The position numbers and the translations under genes are program-made. A stretch of 17,500 nucleotides of DNA from positions 22,986,467 to 23,003,966 of the forward strand of contig CM060344.1 in assembly GCA_030674155.1 (NCBI GenBank), in the 5' to 3' direction. The stretch is from Stramonita haemastoma. Its lineage: Eukaryota > Mollusca > Gastropoda > Neogastropoda > Muricidae. A model generated the notes under the pieces. It worked only from the letters and a program-made list of their open reading frames with translations. It made no database searches and was not told the origin of the DNA. Below, piece by piece: positions 9,162 through 16,955 of this stretch. Positions within the stretch are counted from its first letter, which is position 1; each line of letters begins with the position of its first letter.

Positions 9162-9355
9162 AAAATAAACTGGGAAATAAATGAATCAATCAAGCAAATG
9201 AAATAAACAAAGAAACAAACAAATAAAATAAACTCATACACTAACCATCAAAAAGGAGCGAAATAAACTGGGAAATAAATAAATCAATCAAGCAAATGAA
9301 ATAAACACAGAAACAAACAAATAAAATAAACTCATAAATTTACCAGAGAAAGGAG
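9162..9355. repeat. 99 bp tandem duplication
   Basis: AAATAAACTGGGAAATAAAT starts at 9162 and again at 9261. Both are followed by ATCAATCAAGCAAATGAAAT and AACAAACAAATAAAATAAAC, then CTCATA. The copies are nearly identical, so this is a more recent event inside the decayed domain. Confidence 0.9.
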
Positions 9356-9620
9356 AAAACTAACAATTAGAACAAACAAGAAAACAAGAAAATAATGCAA
9401 ACAAGAAAATAAGCACGTAAAATAAGGAAAGAAACGAATGAAACAAACAAAAATAAACAAATAAAACAACCACAGATTTGAAAACAAGGAAATAAAACAA
9501 ATGACAGAAGCAAGAAAATAAGTGACACAAGGAAACAAAAAAAATAAAGCAAAAAAGGAAATTAGGAAAACAAAAAATTTTACAAATAAAACAAGAAAGG
9601 AACTAAACAAATCAAATAAA

Positions 9621-9687
9621 CAAGAAAAAGCATATAAAACAACCAAACAAGTACTTGCATTCTATACTTTTTCTTGTTTATAGAATG
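9621..9687. repeat. Short inverted patch with hairpin potential
   Basis: CAAGAAAAAG (9621-9630) is the exact complement of CTTTTTCTTG (9667-9676). CATTCTATA (9658-9666) pairs with TATAGAATG (9679-9687) around a 12-base loop. The only pyrimidine-rich island in the A-rich domain is thus a reversed piece of the local repeat. Confidence 0.75.
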
Positions 9688-9867
9688 AAAACAAAATAGA
9701 ATAAGGAAATAAACAAGGAAATTTAAAAAAAGAAAAAAGAAAATGATTAAATAAAATAAACAAGGAAAAAAAGAAATAAAACAAATGACGAAACAAACAA
9801 GGAAAAAAAAGATGAGATAATTATATTAAAAAAAAACAAACAACGAAAAGCCAAGTAAAACAAACAG

Positions 9868-10026
9868 TGAAATAAACATTGAAAACAAACAGTGAAATAA
9901 ACATTGAAAACAAACAAGGAAATAAACAGTGAAAACAAACAAGGAAATAAACAGTGAAAACAAACAAGAAAAAAACCCAATGAAAACAATCAAGGAAAAA
10001 ACCAATGAAAACAAACGAGGAAATAA
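9868..10026. repeat. 25 bp minisatellite
   Basis: About six tandem units of consensus GAAATAAACAKTGAAAACAAACAAG (shown split: GAAATAAACAKTG, AAAACAAACAAG). The last units drift to GAAAAAAACCCAATG. Confidence 0.85.
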
Positions 10027-10040
10027 ACAAATAGATAATA

Positions 10041-10132
10041 CACTCACTCACTCCACTCACTCACTCACTCACTCACTCACTCACTCACTCACTACTCACT
10101 CACATCACACTCACACACACACACACACACAA

Positions 10133-10192
<60 letters not shown>
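10041..10192. repeat. Composite (CACT)n-(CA)n-(CT)n microsatellite
   Basis: CACT tetranucleotides to about 10102, CA to about 10132, then 58 bp of CT to 10192. This ends the A-rich domain. Confidence 0.97.
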
Positions 10193-10195
<3 letters not shown>

Positions 10196-10533
10196 TGAGA
10201 GCTTTTGCATTGATAAAGCAAATAGTGTTGAAAAGCAGTTTATAAATGGTGTTATGTCTATACTGATGAAAATTTGAGATTTGAAAGAGATTTCACACCT
10301 ATGAACTTAGGATAATGCATAAACAATGCTGCTGAAATGGTAAAGACAATGGTGATAGAGGTTTGGATTGTAATCATCATAGTGAGGCTCTTTGTCATGG
10401 CTGTGTTGAGAAGGATGCAAAGGAGGAGGCTTTTGGTCATATGTTATGCATTTCAATGTTTTGTATTTCTAGACAGTTGATTGAAGATTTTTCATTTGCT
10501 TATTACACTCCCCTATGCCTCTTCCACTTGTAT
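10193..10533. other. Unassigned spacer upstream of a retroposon tail
   Basis: Mixed-composition DNA with no open frame worth calling. It directly precedes the tail at 10534 and could be the body of a truncated element, but it does not resemble the matching region before 7440. Confidence 0.4.
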
Positions 10534-10585
10534 TGTGGCCCAAGGCCGAAGTACATAAAAAATGTTCAGTGTTCAGTGTTCAATG

Positions 10586-10587
<2 letters not shown>
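10534..10587 (+). repeat. Retroposon 3' tail, TATTGTGGCCCAAGGCC type, copy 2
   Basis: TGTATTGTGGCCCAAGGCCG, ACATAAAAAATG, then GTTCAGTGTTCAGTGTTCAA leading into (CT)n. It parallels 7440-7499 in order and in its junction with CT. Confidence 0.65.

Positions 10588-10663
<76 letters not shown>
10588..10663 (+). repeat. (CT)n microsatellite
   Basis: 76 bp of nearly pure CT between two retroposon tails. Confidence 0.98.
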
Positions 10664-10667
<4 letters not shown>

Positions 10668-10707
10668 ACTCTGTTACCCTTGAAAAATAAAGATTATTCA
10701 TTCAAAG
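10664..10707 (+). repeat. Retroposon 3' tail, CTCTGTTACCCTTG type, isolated copy
   Basis: ACTTACTCTGTTACCCTTGA, AAAATAAAG, then ATTATTCATTCA. Its upstream neighbour is pure CT, so only the last 44 bp of the element is present. It matches the tails inside the 2.2 kb array (490-600, 2641-2735, 4987-5095). Confidence 0.7.
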
Positions 10708-10711
10708 AATG

Positions 10712-10712
<1 letters not shown>

Positions 10713-10773
<61 letters not shown>
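10713..10773 (+). repeat. (CT)n microsatellite
   Basis: 61 bp of CT immediately after the isolated tail. Confidence 0.98.
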
Positions 10774-10775
<2 letters not shown>

Positions 10776-11044
10776 AATGGAAGTACATGTATACATGATT
10801 GTAGACAGTGTATGTGTGTGTTTCTAGAGAAGTGAGCTGTTTTTAGAGAAGTGAGCTGTGTGCTCTATGCGTTGCCAGGTGTGGTGCAGCCCATGTGAAG
10901 ACACAGGAGAGGCAGGGACAGTGCAGCAACAGGACTGGAGGGAGAGAGGCAGCCCTGAAGCCCAGGAGAGAGACTGAGGAGAAACAGGCTGACATCCAAT
11001 GCACGAGGGAAGCACAGGTCTGTCAGACAAAGCTAGAATTGTCA
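10774..11044. other. GC-richer unassigned patch
   Basis: A local direct repeat of TAGAGAAGTGAGCTGT occurs at 10825 and 10844. It is followed by purine-rich, GC-richer sequence with an AG-acceptor-like TTGCCAG at about 10872 and a plus-strand frame open to a TGA near 10976 (codons reading VWCSPCEDTGEAG). A minus-strand frame of 77 codons (10824-11057) overlaps it. Neither frame has a recognisable domain. It could be an exon or UTR, but nothing decides it. Confidence 0.3.
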
Positions 11045-11830
11045 GCTGAAAATACATAAAAAAAAATAGAAAGACAGAGTTATACCTATCAGAATATATT
11101 CACAAAAAATTATAATAAAAAGACTAAAATATTATTATCAGAATAAATACACTAAAAACAAAATACAAATGACAAATTTATAACTATTCGAATAAATCTA
11201 CTGAAAATAGTATGATAGAAAACAAAGGTGTGAGCATAAAATAAATAAACTAGAAATAATCAAATAACAAAGGGGAAGTTACATTTATAATTATCAAAAT
11301 AAATACAGTATAAAAAATAGGCCAAATTATAAAAATCAGAATAAATACAGTGAAAAAATAAAAATATCATCATATTATATTTAGCATTAAAAGGAAAACT
11401 GATAATTATCAGAGTAAAGAGAGTTTTTAAAAAAATCTATCCCTTAGTCTGGCAACTGTCCGCACCCCTGAAGACTTGACATCCAGTCCCCCCTCCCCCC
11501 AGTGAACAAAAAAATTAAAAAGACAAACTTCAAATTATCACAATAGATACAAAGAACTGTTTTTTTAAAAAACAAAGTTATAACCATCTGAATAAATTAA
11601 TTTAACAAAGGATTATAGAAAGACAAAGATATAATTCTCAGAATAAACACACTAAAAAATTAGACCAACAAATATAAAAAGACAAAGCTATAACTATTAG
11701 AATAAATACACTAAAATTAATTTTGATAAAAAACAAACTTCTTACTATTAGAACAGATAAACTAAAAATAATAGAATAAAAAGACAATGTTATAATTATT
11801 AGAATAAAAACAGAAAAACTGAAGCAAAAA
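11045..11830. repeat. Degenerate 49-51 bp minisatellite
   Basis: The core ACAAAGTTATAATTATCAGA plus ATAAATACACTAAAAATAAT recurs. GAATAAAT-equivalent positions are about 11092, 11141, 11190, 11238, 11296, 11339, 11412, 11541, 11590, 11641, 11700, 11751 and 11802. Most steps are 48-51 bp, with larger ones where indels or interruptions occur. A non-repeat interruption (about 11425-11500, containing CCCCCCTCCCCCCAG) divides it. About 14 decayed units in total. Confidence 0.75.
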
Positions 11831-12247
11831 AGACAAAGTGAAGGAAAGGGAGATATGTGGAAAAATGGCTGTTGTCCCCAAGATTTGGACAGACCAAGGG
11901 AAGTAATCACTGACTGGATGCCAAATTCACTGTCAGCAGATTGGGTAAGGTTTCTTTTCCAGTTGAACTGTGGAGATCTGTATTAACAGAACAGTTCAGC
12001 TGTGTATATCTGTGTATACACATAATCTTGTGCACATAATATTATTAAAACATGTTCTGCATTTTGGAAGGGTAGGCCATTGTGTGCTGGTGAGAACAAA
12101 TGACAATGTTTACAAAACCACATACACATGTGGACTGAATAAATATAAAAAATAAAGCACACAAGTGCTTATTTTGCTATCCTGGAAGTAGAAGATTGAC
12201 TAATAAAATGTAGTAATACCAATAATGATAATAAGAAGAAATCCTTA
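11831..12247. other. Unassigned AT-rich spacer
   Basis: No gene signal. A short perfect inverted repeat AAGCAC...GTGCTT occurs at about 12156-12171. The frame of 61 codons at 11970-12155 has no recognisable motif. Confidence 0.4.
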
Positions 12248-12322
12248 GTCAAGTCAAGTCAAAATTTTATTTTCAGATGGTACATTGAAGAATCATTGAT
12301 TTGCTTTTATTATCCAGCCATC
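12248..12322 (-). repeat. Reverse-oriented retroposon 3' end, copy 2
   Basis: On the minus strand the element would end AATAAAATTTTGACTTGACT, with a TTGAC pentamer tail. It matches 7821-7893 as described there. The A-rich stretch that follows on the plus strand (to about 12540) may be its 3' UTR read backwards. Confidence 0.6.
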
Positions 12323-12539
12323 TATCAAGGGAAAAAACAACAACCCCAAATTAAAAAACACATAAACAACAACAAGAACAACCAACAAAAACCCCCATAA
12401 AAACAAAACAAAACAGCAAACTACTAGGCTAAAAATAACCGAGAAAAACACATAAGAAATATTTCACTACAACATTATTACAAAACATGTAGTAATAAAA
12501 TACTCTAAAAGGAATTTTAAAAAATAACAGCCTAAAACT
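12323..12539. other. A-rich stretch, possible retroposon body
   Basis: AACAACAACAAGAACAACC-like words and A runs. No frame or motif to assign. Confidence 0.3.
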
Positions 12540-12582
12540 CACACACACACACATACACACACACACGCACGCGTGCGCGCAC

Positions 12583-12621
<39 letters not shown>
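12540..12621. repeat. (CA)n with embedded CG alternation
   Basis: 82 bp of alternating CA with an internal GCACGCGTGCGCGCAC segment near 12567-12582. Almost the whole tract alternates purine and pyrimidine. Confidence 0.97.
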
Positions 12622-12622
<1 letters not shown>

Positions 12623-13042
12623 ACAACAAACATGTTATATAAGAGTTCAGTATTATCCATTCCTTCATGTTCATACTTAAAAAAACAACAATGAACAACA
12701 ACAAAAACATTCTTATGGGAAAAAACACCATAAAATATATATACATACCATGATATATAATCATTTTTAAACTCTCCAAAATATCAGTGTAATGAGTCAT
12801 CAATAATGATGATAATGTTACAGTAATGTGATAATCACCCACACCACCAAGAGTTCAAATCAAATCTTTTCAATACAAATATCATTTGATTATAATAAAT
12901 AAGTACATGTATGCTTTTTTTTTTTAAACATCCAGTCCTTACCCATGTCAGGAATAAGATAAGATTTAAAAAAAAAGCGCAACTCTTTTAAAGTAACTAA
13001 AAACAGCAACAACAGCAATAAATGACCTATACCCCATAAACA

Positions 13043-13043
<1 letters not shown>
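12622..13043. other. Unassigned AT-rich spacer
   Basis: A-rich DNA with (CAA)n-like patches and a poly-T run at about 12916-12925. No gene signal is seen. Minus-strand frames here depend on the flanking CA tracts. Confidence 0.4.
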
Positions 13044-13091
<48 letters not shown>

Positions 13092-13108
13092 ACACACACA
13101 CACACACA
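13044..13108. repeat. (CA)n microsatellite with (CAA)n flank
   Basis: 65 bp of CA with one CCA interruption, followed by a short CAACAACAACAACAA run. Confidence 0.97.
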
Positions 13109-13127
13109 GCAACAACAACAACAAAAC

Positions 13128-13341
13128 CAAGGTAAATCCAAAGAGAAAAAAGTACAGGGAAACATTAAAATAAGAAAAAATACACACAGAACTAGCATAA
13201 GAAATAGATAATAAAAATAATAAATATGACTAATTTTTTTAAAGGGGGGGAATAAGTGGGGATAAACCAAAATATAAAACAGTCATGCAACTAAAAACAT
13301 CAAACTGCCATCAACAAAATAAATCAGATAAATCATTATAT
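13128..13341. other. Unassigned AT-rich spacer
   Basis: A-rich DNA with a GGGGGGG run near 13243-13250. Nothing further can be supported. Confidence 0.4.
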
Positions 13342-13586
13342 GTGATGCTCCACCAGGAAATGAGTCACTCAGCACCTGATTCACTTCTCCACTAGGAGCC
13401 ATTAAAGGCAGGTGGTGGTCAAGTTGTCCATTGTAAGATTTTGATACATTATAAAACTATGGCCATTAACCTATTTCGCAGTGAATTATCAAGGCATCAT
13501 TTTGTTTCATTTTGTCAGTATACATGTTTTAAAAAATACCAATATTTAAGTCTGATATTACATAGAGTGAACAGACTTTAAATGAT

Positions 13587-13588
<2 letters not shown>
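13342..13588 (+). mobile_element. MITE-like element, copy 2 (right part missing)
   Basis: Collinear with the left half of 3241-3665. It starts GTGATGCTCCACCAGGAAAT and continues GAGTCAC, CTAGGAGCCATTAAAGGCAG, GTGGTGGTCAAGTTGTC, then ATTATCAAGGCATCATTTTG. Homology fades after about 13545 and the sequence enters a (CA)n tract at 13588. No matching right terminal repeat appears beyond that tract, so the copy is truncated. Its existence shows that the insertion in copy B is a dispersed family. Confidence 0.85.

Positions 13589-13654
<66 letters not shown>
13588..13654. repeat. (CA)n microsatellite
   Basis: 67 bp of pure CA at the broken edge of the second MITE copy. Confidence 0.98.
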
Positions 13655-13655
<1 letters not shown>

Positions 13656-14061
13656 ACAGATGCACAAGTACATCACCAACTAGGCTTTATACTAAGGGGA
13701 AAATGTGTCTAAAATTAAGAGTGAAATTATATGGGAAGATGAAAGGAATTAATTTTTAATAGGTGAGAGAGTGATAAGGGGAACATAACTTTCCAGACAC
13801 AAAAAATGGTCATAACCATATCATAGATATGATGCACATATTATCCAGCTGACAAAAAAATATTTAGAAAAAAAAGGTTTTACAAGAAATCTATTATATT
13901 TGACTCTCATAATGAGATTTTTAAAAAAAACTCACACAACAGAATTTGAATAAAATATTTATCAATACAAATAATAAACGTGATTTAGGCAGGACATTCA
14001 GAGAGAGTGAAAGAAAGAGATATATATATATATATAATTATGATTAAGTGCACAACAGTGG
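13655..14061. other. Unassigned AT-rich spacer
   Basis: No gene signal. Contains a GAGAGAGTGAAAGAAAGAG run and a short (TA)n tract at about 14021-14035. Confidence 0.5.
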
Positions 14062-14516
14062 TTTGATAGTTCAGTGCTGTGATAGTTCAGTGCTGTTATA
14101 GTTCAGTGCTGTGATAGTTCATTGCTGTGATAATTCAGTGCTGTGATAGTTAAGTGTTGTGATAGTTCAATGCTGTTATAGTTCAGTGTTATAATAGTTC
14201 GGTATTGTAATAGTTCAGTGCTGCTATAGTTTAGTGTTAGTTCAGTGCTGTGATAATTCAGTGCTGTAATAGTTCAGTGCTGTGATAGTTAATTGTTGTG
14301 ATAGTTCAGTGCTGTTATAGTTCAGTGTTGTGATAGTTCAGTGATATAATAGTTCAATGCTGCTATAGTTTAGTGCTGTGATAGTTCAGTGCTGTGATAG
14401 TTCAGTGCTGTGATAATTCAGTGCTGTAATAGTTCAGTGCTGTGATAGTTCAGTGCTGTGATAGTTCAGTGTTGTGATAGTTTCTGTGATAGTTCAGTGG
14501 TGTGATAGTTCTGTGA
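14062..14516. repeat. 16 bp minisatellite with higher-order structure
   Basis: About 28 units of consensus GTGATAGTTCAGTGCT, with variants such as TTATAG, AATAG, TTAAGTG and CTATAGTTTAGTG. Variant patterns repeat at a fixed offset. GTTAAGTGTTGTGATAG (14149) and GTTAATTGTTGTGATAG (14288) are 139 bp apart, as are TGCTATAGTTTAGTG at 14222 and 14361. This shows that a block of about nine units was duplicated. Confidence 0.92.
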
Positions 14517-14860
14517 TATGGTCAGTAACTGATGTGTGTCACTTATGATTCTGTGTGCAGGTGGTGTCCATGTAGAAAGAGACCCAGGCATTGGCAGCCA
14601 CCGGCCACAAGAACTGACCTTCACATTGTGTCTCCATAACTCTGTGAAATGTAGTGCAGTGTTGTCTACACCATCCACCATCCACCCCCACTGCTGAAAT
14701 ATAAAAAAATCTGCATTATAACCACAACCACACCCCCCTCTCCCTTCACATGATGTACTCATGAAAAAAAAGTGGACAACTTTATTTTAAAGTTTCTGTA
14801 CAGGGGGTTCATGCACACACGTTTGACATGCGTTTTTGTGTTGACTTGCCTTTTTGTGTT
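14517..14860. other. Unassigned moderately GC stretch
   Basis: Contains an acceptor-like CTGTGTGCAG near 14551-14560 and a GC-richer stretch to about 14740. A minus-strand frame of 98 codons (14466-14762) crosses it, but its distal part is the minisatellite and I recognise no domain. An exon on either strand is possible but unsupported. Confidence 0.25.
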
Positions 14861-14896
14861 AGAGAGAGAGAGAGAGAGAAGAGAGAAGAGAGAGAG
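14861..14896. repeat. (GA)n microsatellite
   Basis: 36 bp of AG with two AAG interruptions. It is the only long purine-strand GA tract in the window; all other CT/GA tracts have CT on the plus strand. Confidence 0.95.
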
Positions 14897-14986
14897 TCCT
14901 ACATGTAGATTTTCCACATCAGAATAAAAAATGATGGTAATAGCAATCCATTTCAACCACCTGCATTCCACTGCTATTCTGCAGCT

Positions 14987-15012
14987 GCCTGTATGCAGAT
15001 GTCTGTATTTCA
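14987..15012 (-). repeat. Inverted outlying unit of the 29 bp minisatellite
   Basis: The reverse complement reads TGAAATACAGACATCTG then CATACAGGC. It differs at only about three of 26 positions from the unit TGAAACACAGACATCTG-ATTACAGGC in the array at 15958-16175. The near-palindromic core CAGACATCTG alone would not prove orientation, but the flanks do. Confidence 0.6.
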
Positions 15013-15081
15013 AAAGTAGAGAATGAGAAAAATATGGGTTTTTAGGGAGTGTTTTTTCTGTGTTTTATGGTTGAGCATTTG

Positions 15082-15098
15082 CCCCCCCCCCCCCCCCC
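15082..15098. repeat. Poly-C tract
   Basis: Seventeen consecutive C residues, followed by T-rich DNA. The proline run it gives in the plus-strand frame is compositional. Confidence 0.98.
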
Positions 15099-15500
15099 TA
15101 AGGTTTTTTTGTTTTTGTTTTTATATACTTGTGATCCACTTCCACAAGAGGCACACCCAGTCACAGGGAGAGTTTTTGCCTACAGGCTGGAAAAGGCTGC
15201 TGCACCTATTTTTAGTGATATTCATGTTTTTTGCAGTTGTTTTTTTACACATCTAAAATTCCTATTCCAAAGTATCAGAGCCCAATTTGGCTTACAAAGC
15301 CTAAAAGCCCTGTTGCTAAGGTCTTCTGATCAAGACACAGATTGTGTTCCTGAAGCTTTTAAACCAAATTTCTCAAAATGGCTGCCTCACCACTTTGAAA
15401 ATTCAAACTTCTATAACTTTGCTTTTTAGCCACGCTACAGCAAAAACAAGTACACCACTGTAAAGTGTAATGATTGAACTTTCTCATGTATCAAAATCTG
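15099..15500. other. Unassigned stretch, possible decayed relative of the TTAA MITE
   Basis: TCAAAATGGCTGCC then TTCAAACTTCTATAACTTTG (15373-15421) resembles TCAATATGGCCGCC then TTTCAAACTCCTAAACCTTT in the element at 16956-17293. Upstream AATTTGGCTTACAAAGCC also echoes its AATTTTGTTTACAAGCCC. No terminal repeats or TTAA pair were found. The plus-strand frames here are not convincing. Confidence 0.3.
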
Positions 15501-15905
15501 AAGAATGATAAAAAGGTACCTAATGCATCATTCACATGAAAGTGCATCACATTTTAACATTTTCGCCCACCAGTTAGTTAGCCATATTCTGACTTCAGGG
15601 ACAAGTGGAAATATGATACCAGTGTGCCATGGTTTCTCCACTTTGAAAATCATTCATACCAGCACACAAGGGCCTCCTCTTCCAAAGACAGAACAGGTTT
15701 TAATGTGGGCCTGGAATGTTCTGCCTGTGTTTGTACACAGGACTTTGGTGTAGAGTTTCATCCTGAATTTTTATTGTCTACCACCTTCAGTCAGGGCAGA
15801 TCTCTCTGCAAGAAATTTGGGCTGTTCTCCTTGGGAACAGAGGACAAAATGTACACAGGGACTGGATGTAAAAAGCACACCAGTGACATTTCATTCTCCA
15901 TGAAA
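15501..15905 (+). other. Unassigned mixed-composition block, possible dispersed repeat
   Basis: About 400 bp of balanced composition unlike its A-rich neighbours, with two overlapping frames of 82 and 94 codons. The part around GCAGATCTCTCTGCAAGAAA then TTTGGGCTGTTCTCC resembles, to my recollection, a repeat seen in gastropod sequences; I cannot verify this. It contains no protein domain I recognise. Confidence 0.3.
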
Positions 15906-15957
15906 TAAATGAAAGAATGAAGAAACATTGAAGTATAAACTTCAAAAGTATAGATAT

Positions 15958-16175
15958 TTGATTACAGACACTATATACAGGTATTCATAATGCAGACATG
16001 AAATACAGGCTTCTGAAATAGAGACGTCTGAATACAGGCATCTGAAATGCAGATGTCTGATTACAGGCTTCTGAAACACAGACATCTGATTACAAGCTTC
16101 TGAAACACAGACATCTGATTACAGGCTTCTGAAATATAGACATCTGGTTACAGGCTTCTGAAATATAGATATCCA
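15958..16175. repeat. 29 bp minisatellite with ~15 bp half-units
   Basis: Tandem units alternate ACAGACATCTGATT and ACAGGCTTCTGAAAT; GACATCTG recurs at 16081 and 16110. Units at the left edge are more diverged (ACAGGTATTCATAATGCAG), and scattered traces (ATTTGAATACAGAC near 16617) continue to about 16660, suggesting that a longer array has decayed. Confidence 0.85.
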
Positions 16176-16951
16176 AGATACATACATATAAATATAAATT
16201 TAAATCATTCAAGTATAAATATACAATAGGTGTACAAATATCTAAATTACTTGTCAACAATCACAATGTAAAAAACCTGTAAATGCAGAAATTGGAAAAA
16301 AAAGATTCTGAATTATTACACATGCAATTACTGACAGACACAGACATCAAATGGCACAGATATTTGAAGTAATGACACCTGAAATGCATTAGATGAACAA
16401 GATGTCTTGAAATCAAGTTTCTACAGAAAGATTAATCAAACACTTCAAATTAAGATCACTGAAAAATAATGAAAAGACATTGCCTAATACAAGCAAATCA
16501 GAGATAAGCATTTGAGTATGTACACAGGAATAAGCATATGAATATGCACATTTCCTATGTGTATAACTATTGAAAACCTCTTGAAAAGATGGGGAAAGGG
16601 TATACAGATAAAAAATATTTGAATACAGACTTTAGAATACAAACATCAGAAATGTATATGTATTACAGGTAGTAATAATGCCACCACCCTCCCCACCCCC
16701 CAAATTTTGGGCGATATCCCCAGGCATTCAAATTGCAAGCATCAATATGGCCTGTCAAGACAACTTCTTCAGCCAGCCATGAGACCAGATATTTTCAAAG
16801 CCACCAAAAGGTGTTAATAAATCTAAAATTCTATTTAAGTTATGTCCAGCCCAGACTGATAAAAAAGTACAAAAGTATCTGGAATCATTCCATGTTCTAA
16901 AAACATCCAGAAACATACAGTCACCTCAGTTAATCATTTGATTTCATTCAT
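16176..16951. other. Unassigned A-rich spacer with minisatellite traces
   Basis: Besides the minisatellite echoes, there is a pyrimidine patch CCACCACCCTCCCCACCCCC at about 16681-16700. No gene or element boundary was found. Confidence 0.4.
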
Positions 16952-16955
16952 TTAA

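Larger units (their letters stand above)
8100..10040. repeat. A-rich degenerate tandem domain, ~1.9 kb
   Basis: Almost uninterrupted plus-strand mixture of AAACAAACAAGGAAATAAAC-like words, very poor in T. The words recur irregularly, as in an old short-unit array that has decayed and re-duplicated. Clear sub-duplications remain: a 99 bp pair at 9162-9355 and a 25 bp array at 9868-10026. All three minus-strand frames stay open for long distances because that strand has little A and so few stop codons. The apparent hydrophobic proteins are therefore composition artefacts, not membrane proteins. Confidence 0.85.

Noticed and set aside
8119..10060. A dozen minus-strand frames encoding Phe/Leu/Ser-rich, membrane-like proteins
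   Set aside because: All three minus frames are open at once because that strand has few A residues and so few stops. The peptides simply translate TTTATTTCCTTG-like repeats.
10564..10587. Common origin of the GTTCAGTG retroposon tail and the GTGATAGTTCAGTGCT minisatellite
   Set aside because: Only the eight-base GTTCAGTG word is shared, which is too little to infer descent.
12841..12862. GAGTTCAAATC as a tRNA-type B box (SINE head)
   Set aside because: It is a weak match without an A box at suitable spacing or any cloverleaf; no tRNA gene could be folded here.
14062..14516. CRISPR-like regular repeats
   Set aside because: Units are contiguous with no unique spacers, and the context is eukaryotic; this is a minisatellite.
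14466..14762. Minus-strand frame of 98 codons with mixed composition
   Set aside because: Its end lies in the 16 bp minisatellite, no domain is recognisable and no splice-compatible partner was seen. An exon there cannot be excluded but is not supported.
15049..15429. Plus-strand frame of 126 codons with a proline run
   Set aside because: The proline run is the poly-C tract. The rest has no recognisable domain and no conserved start context.
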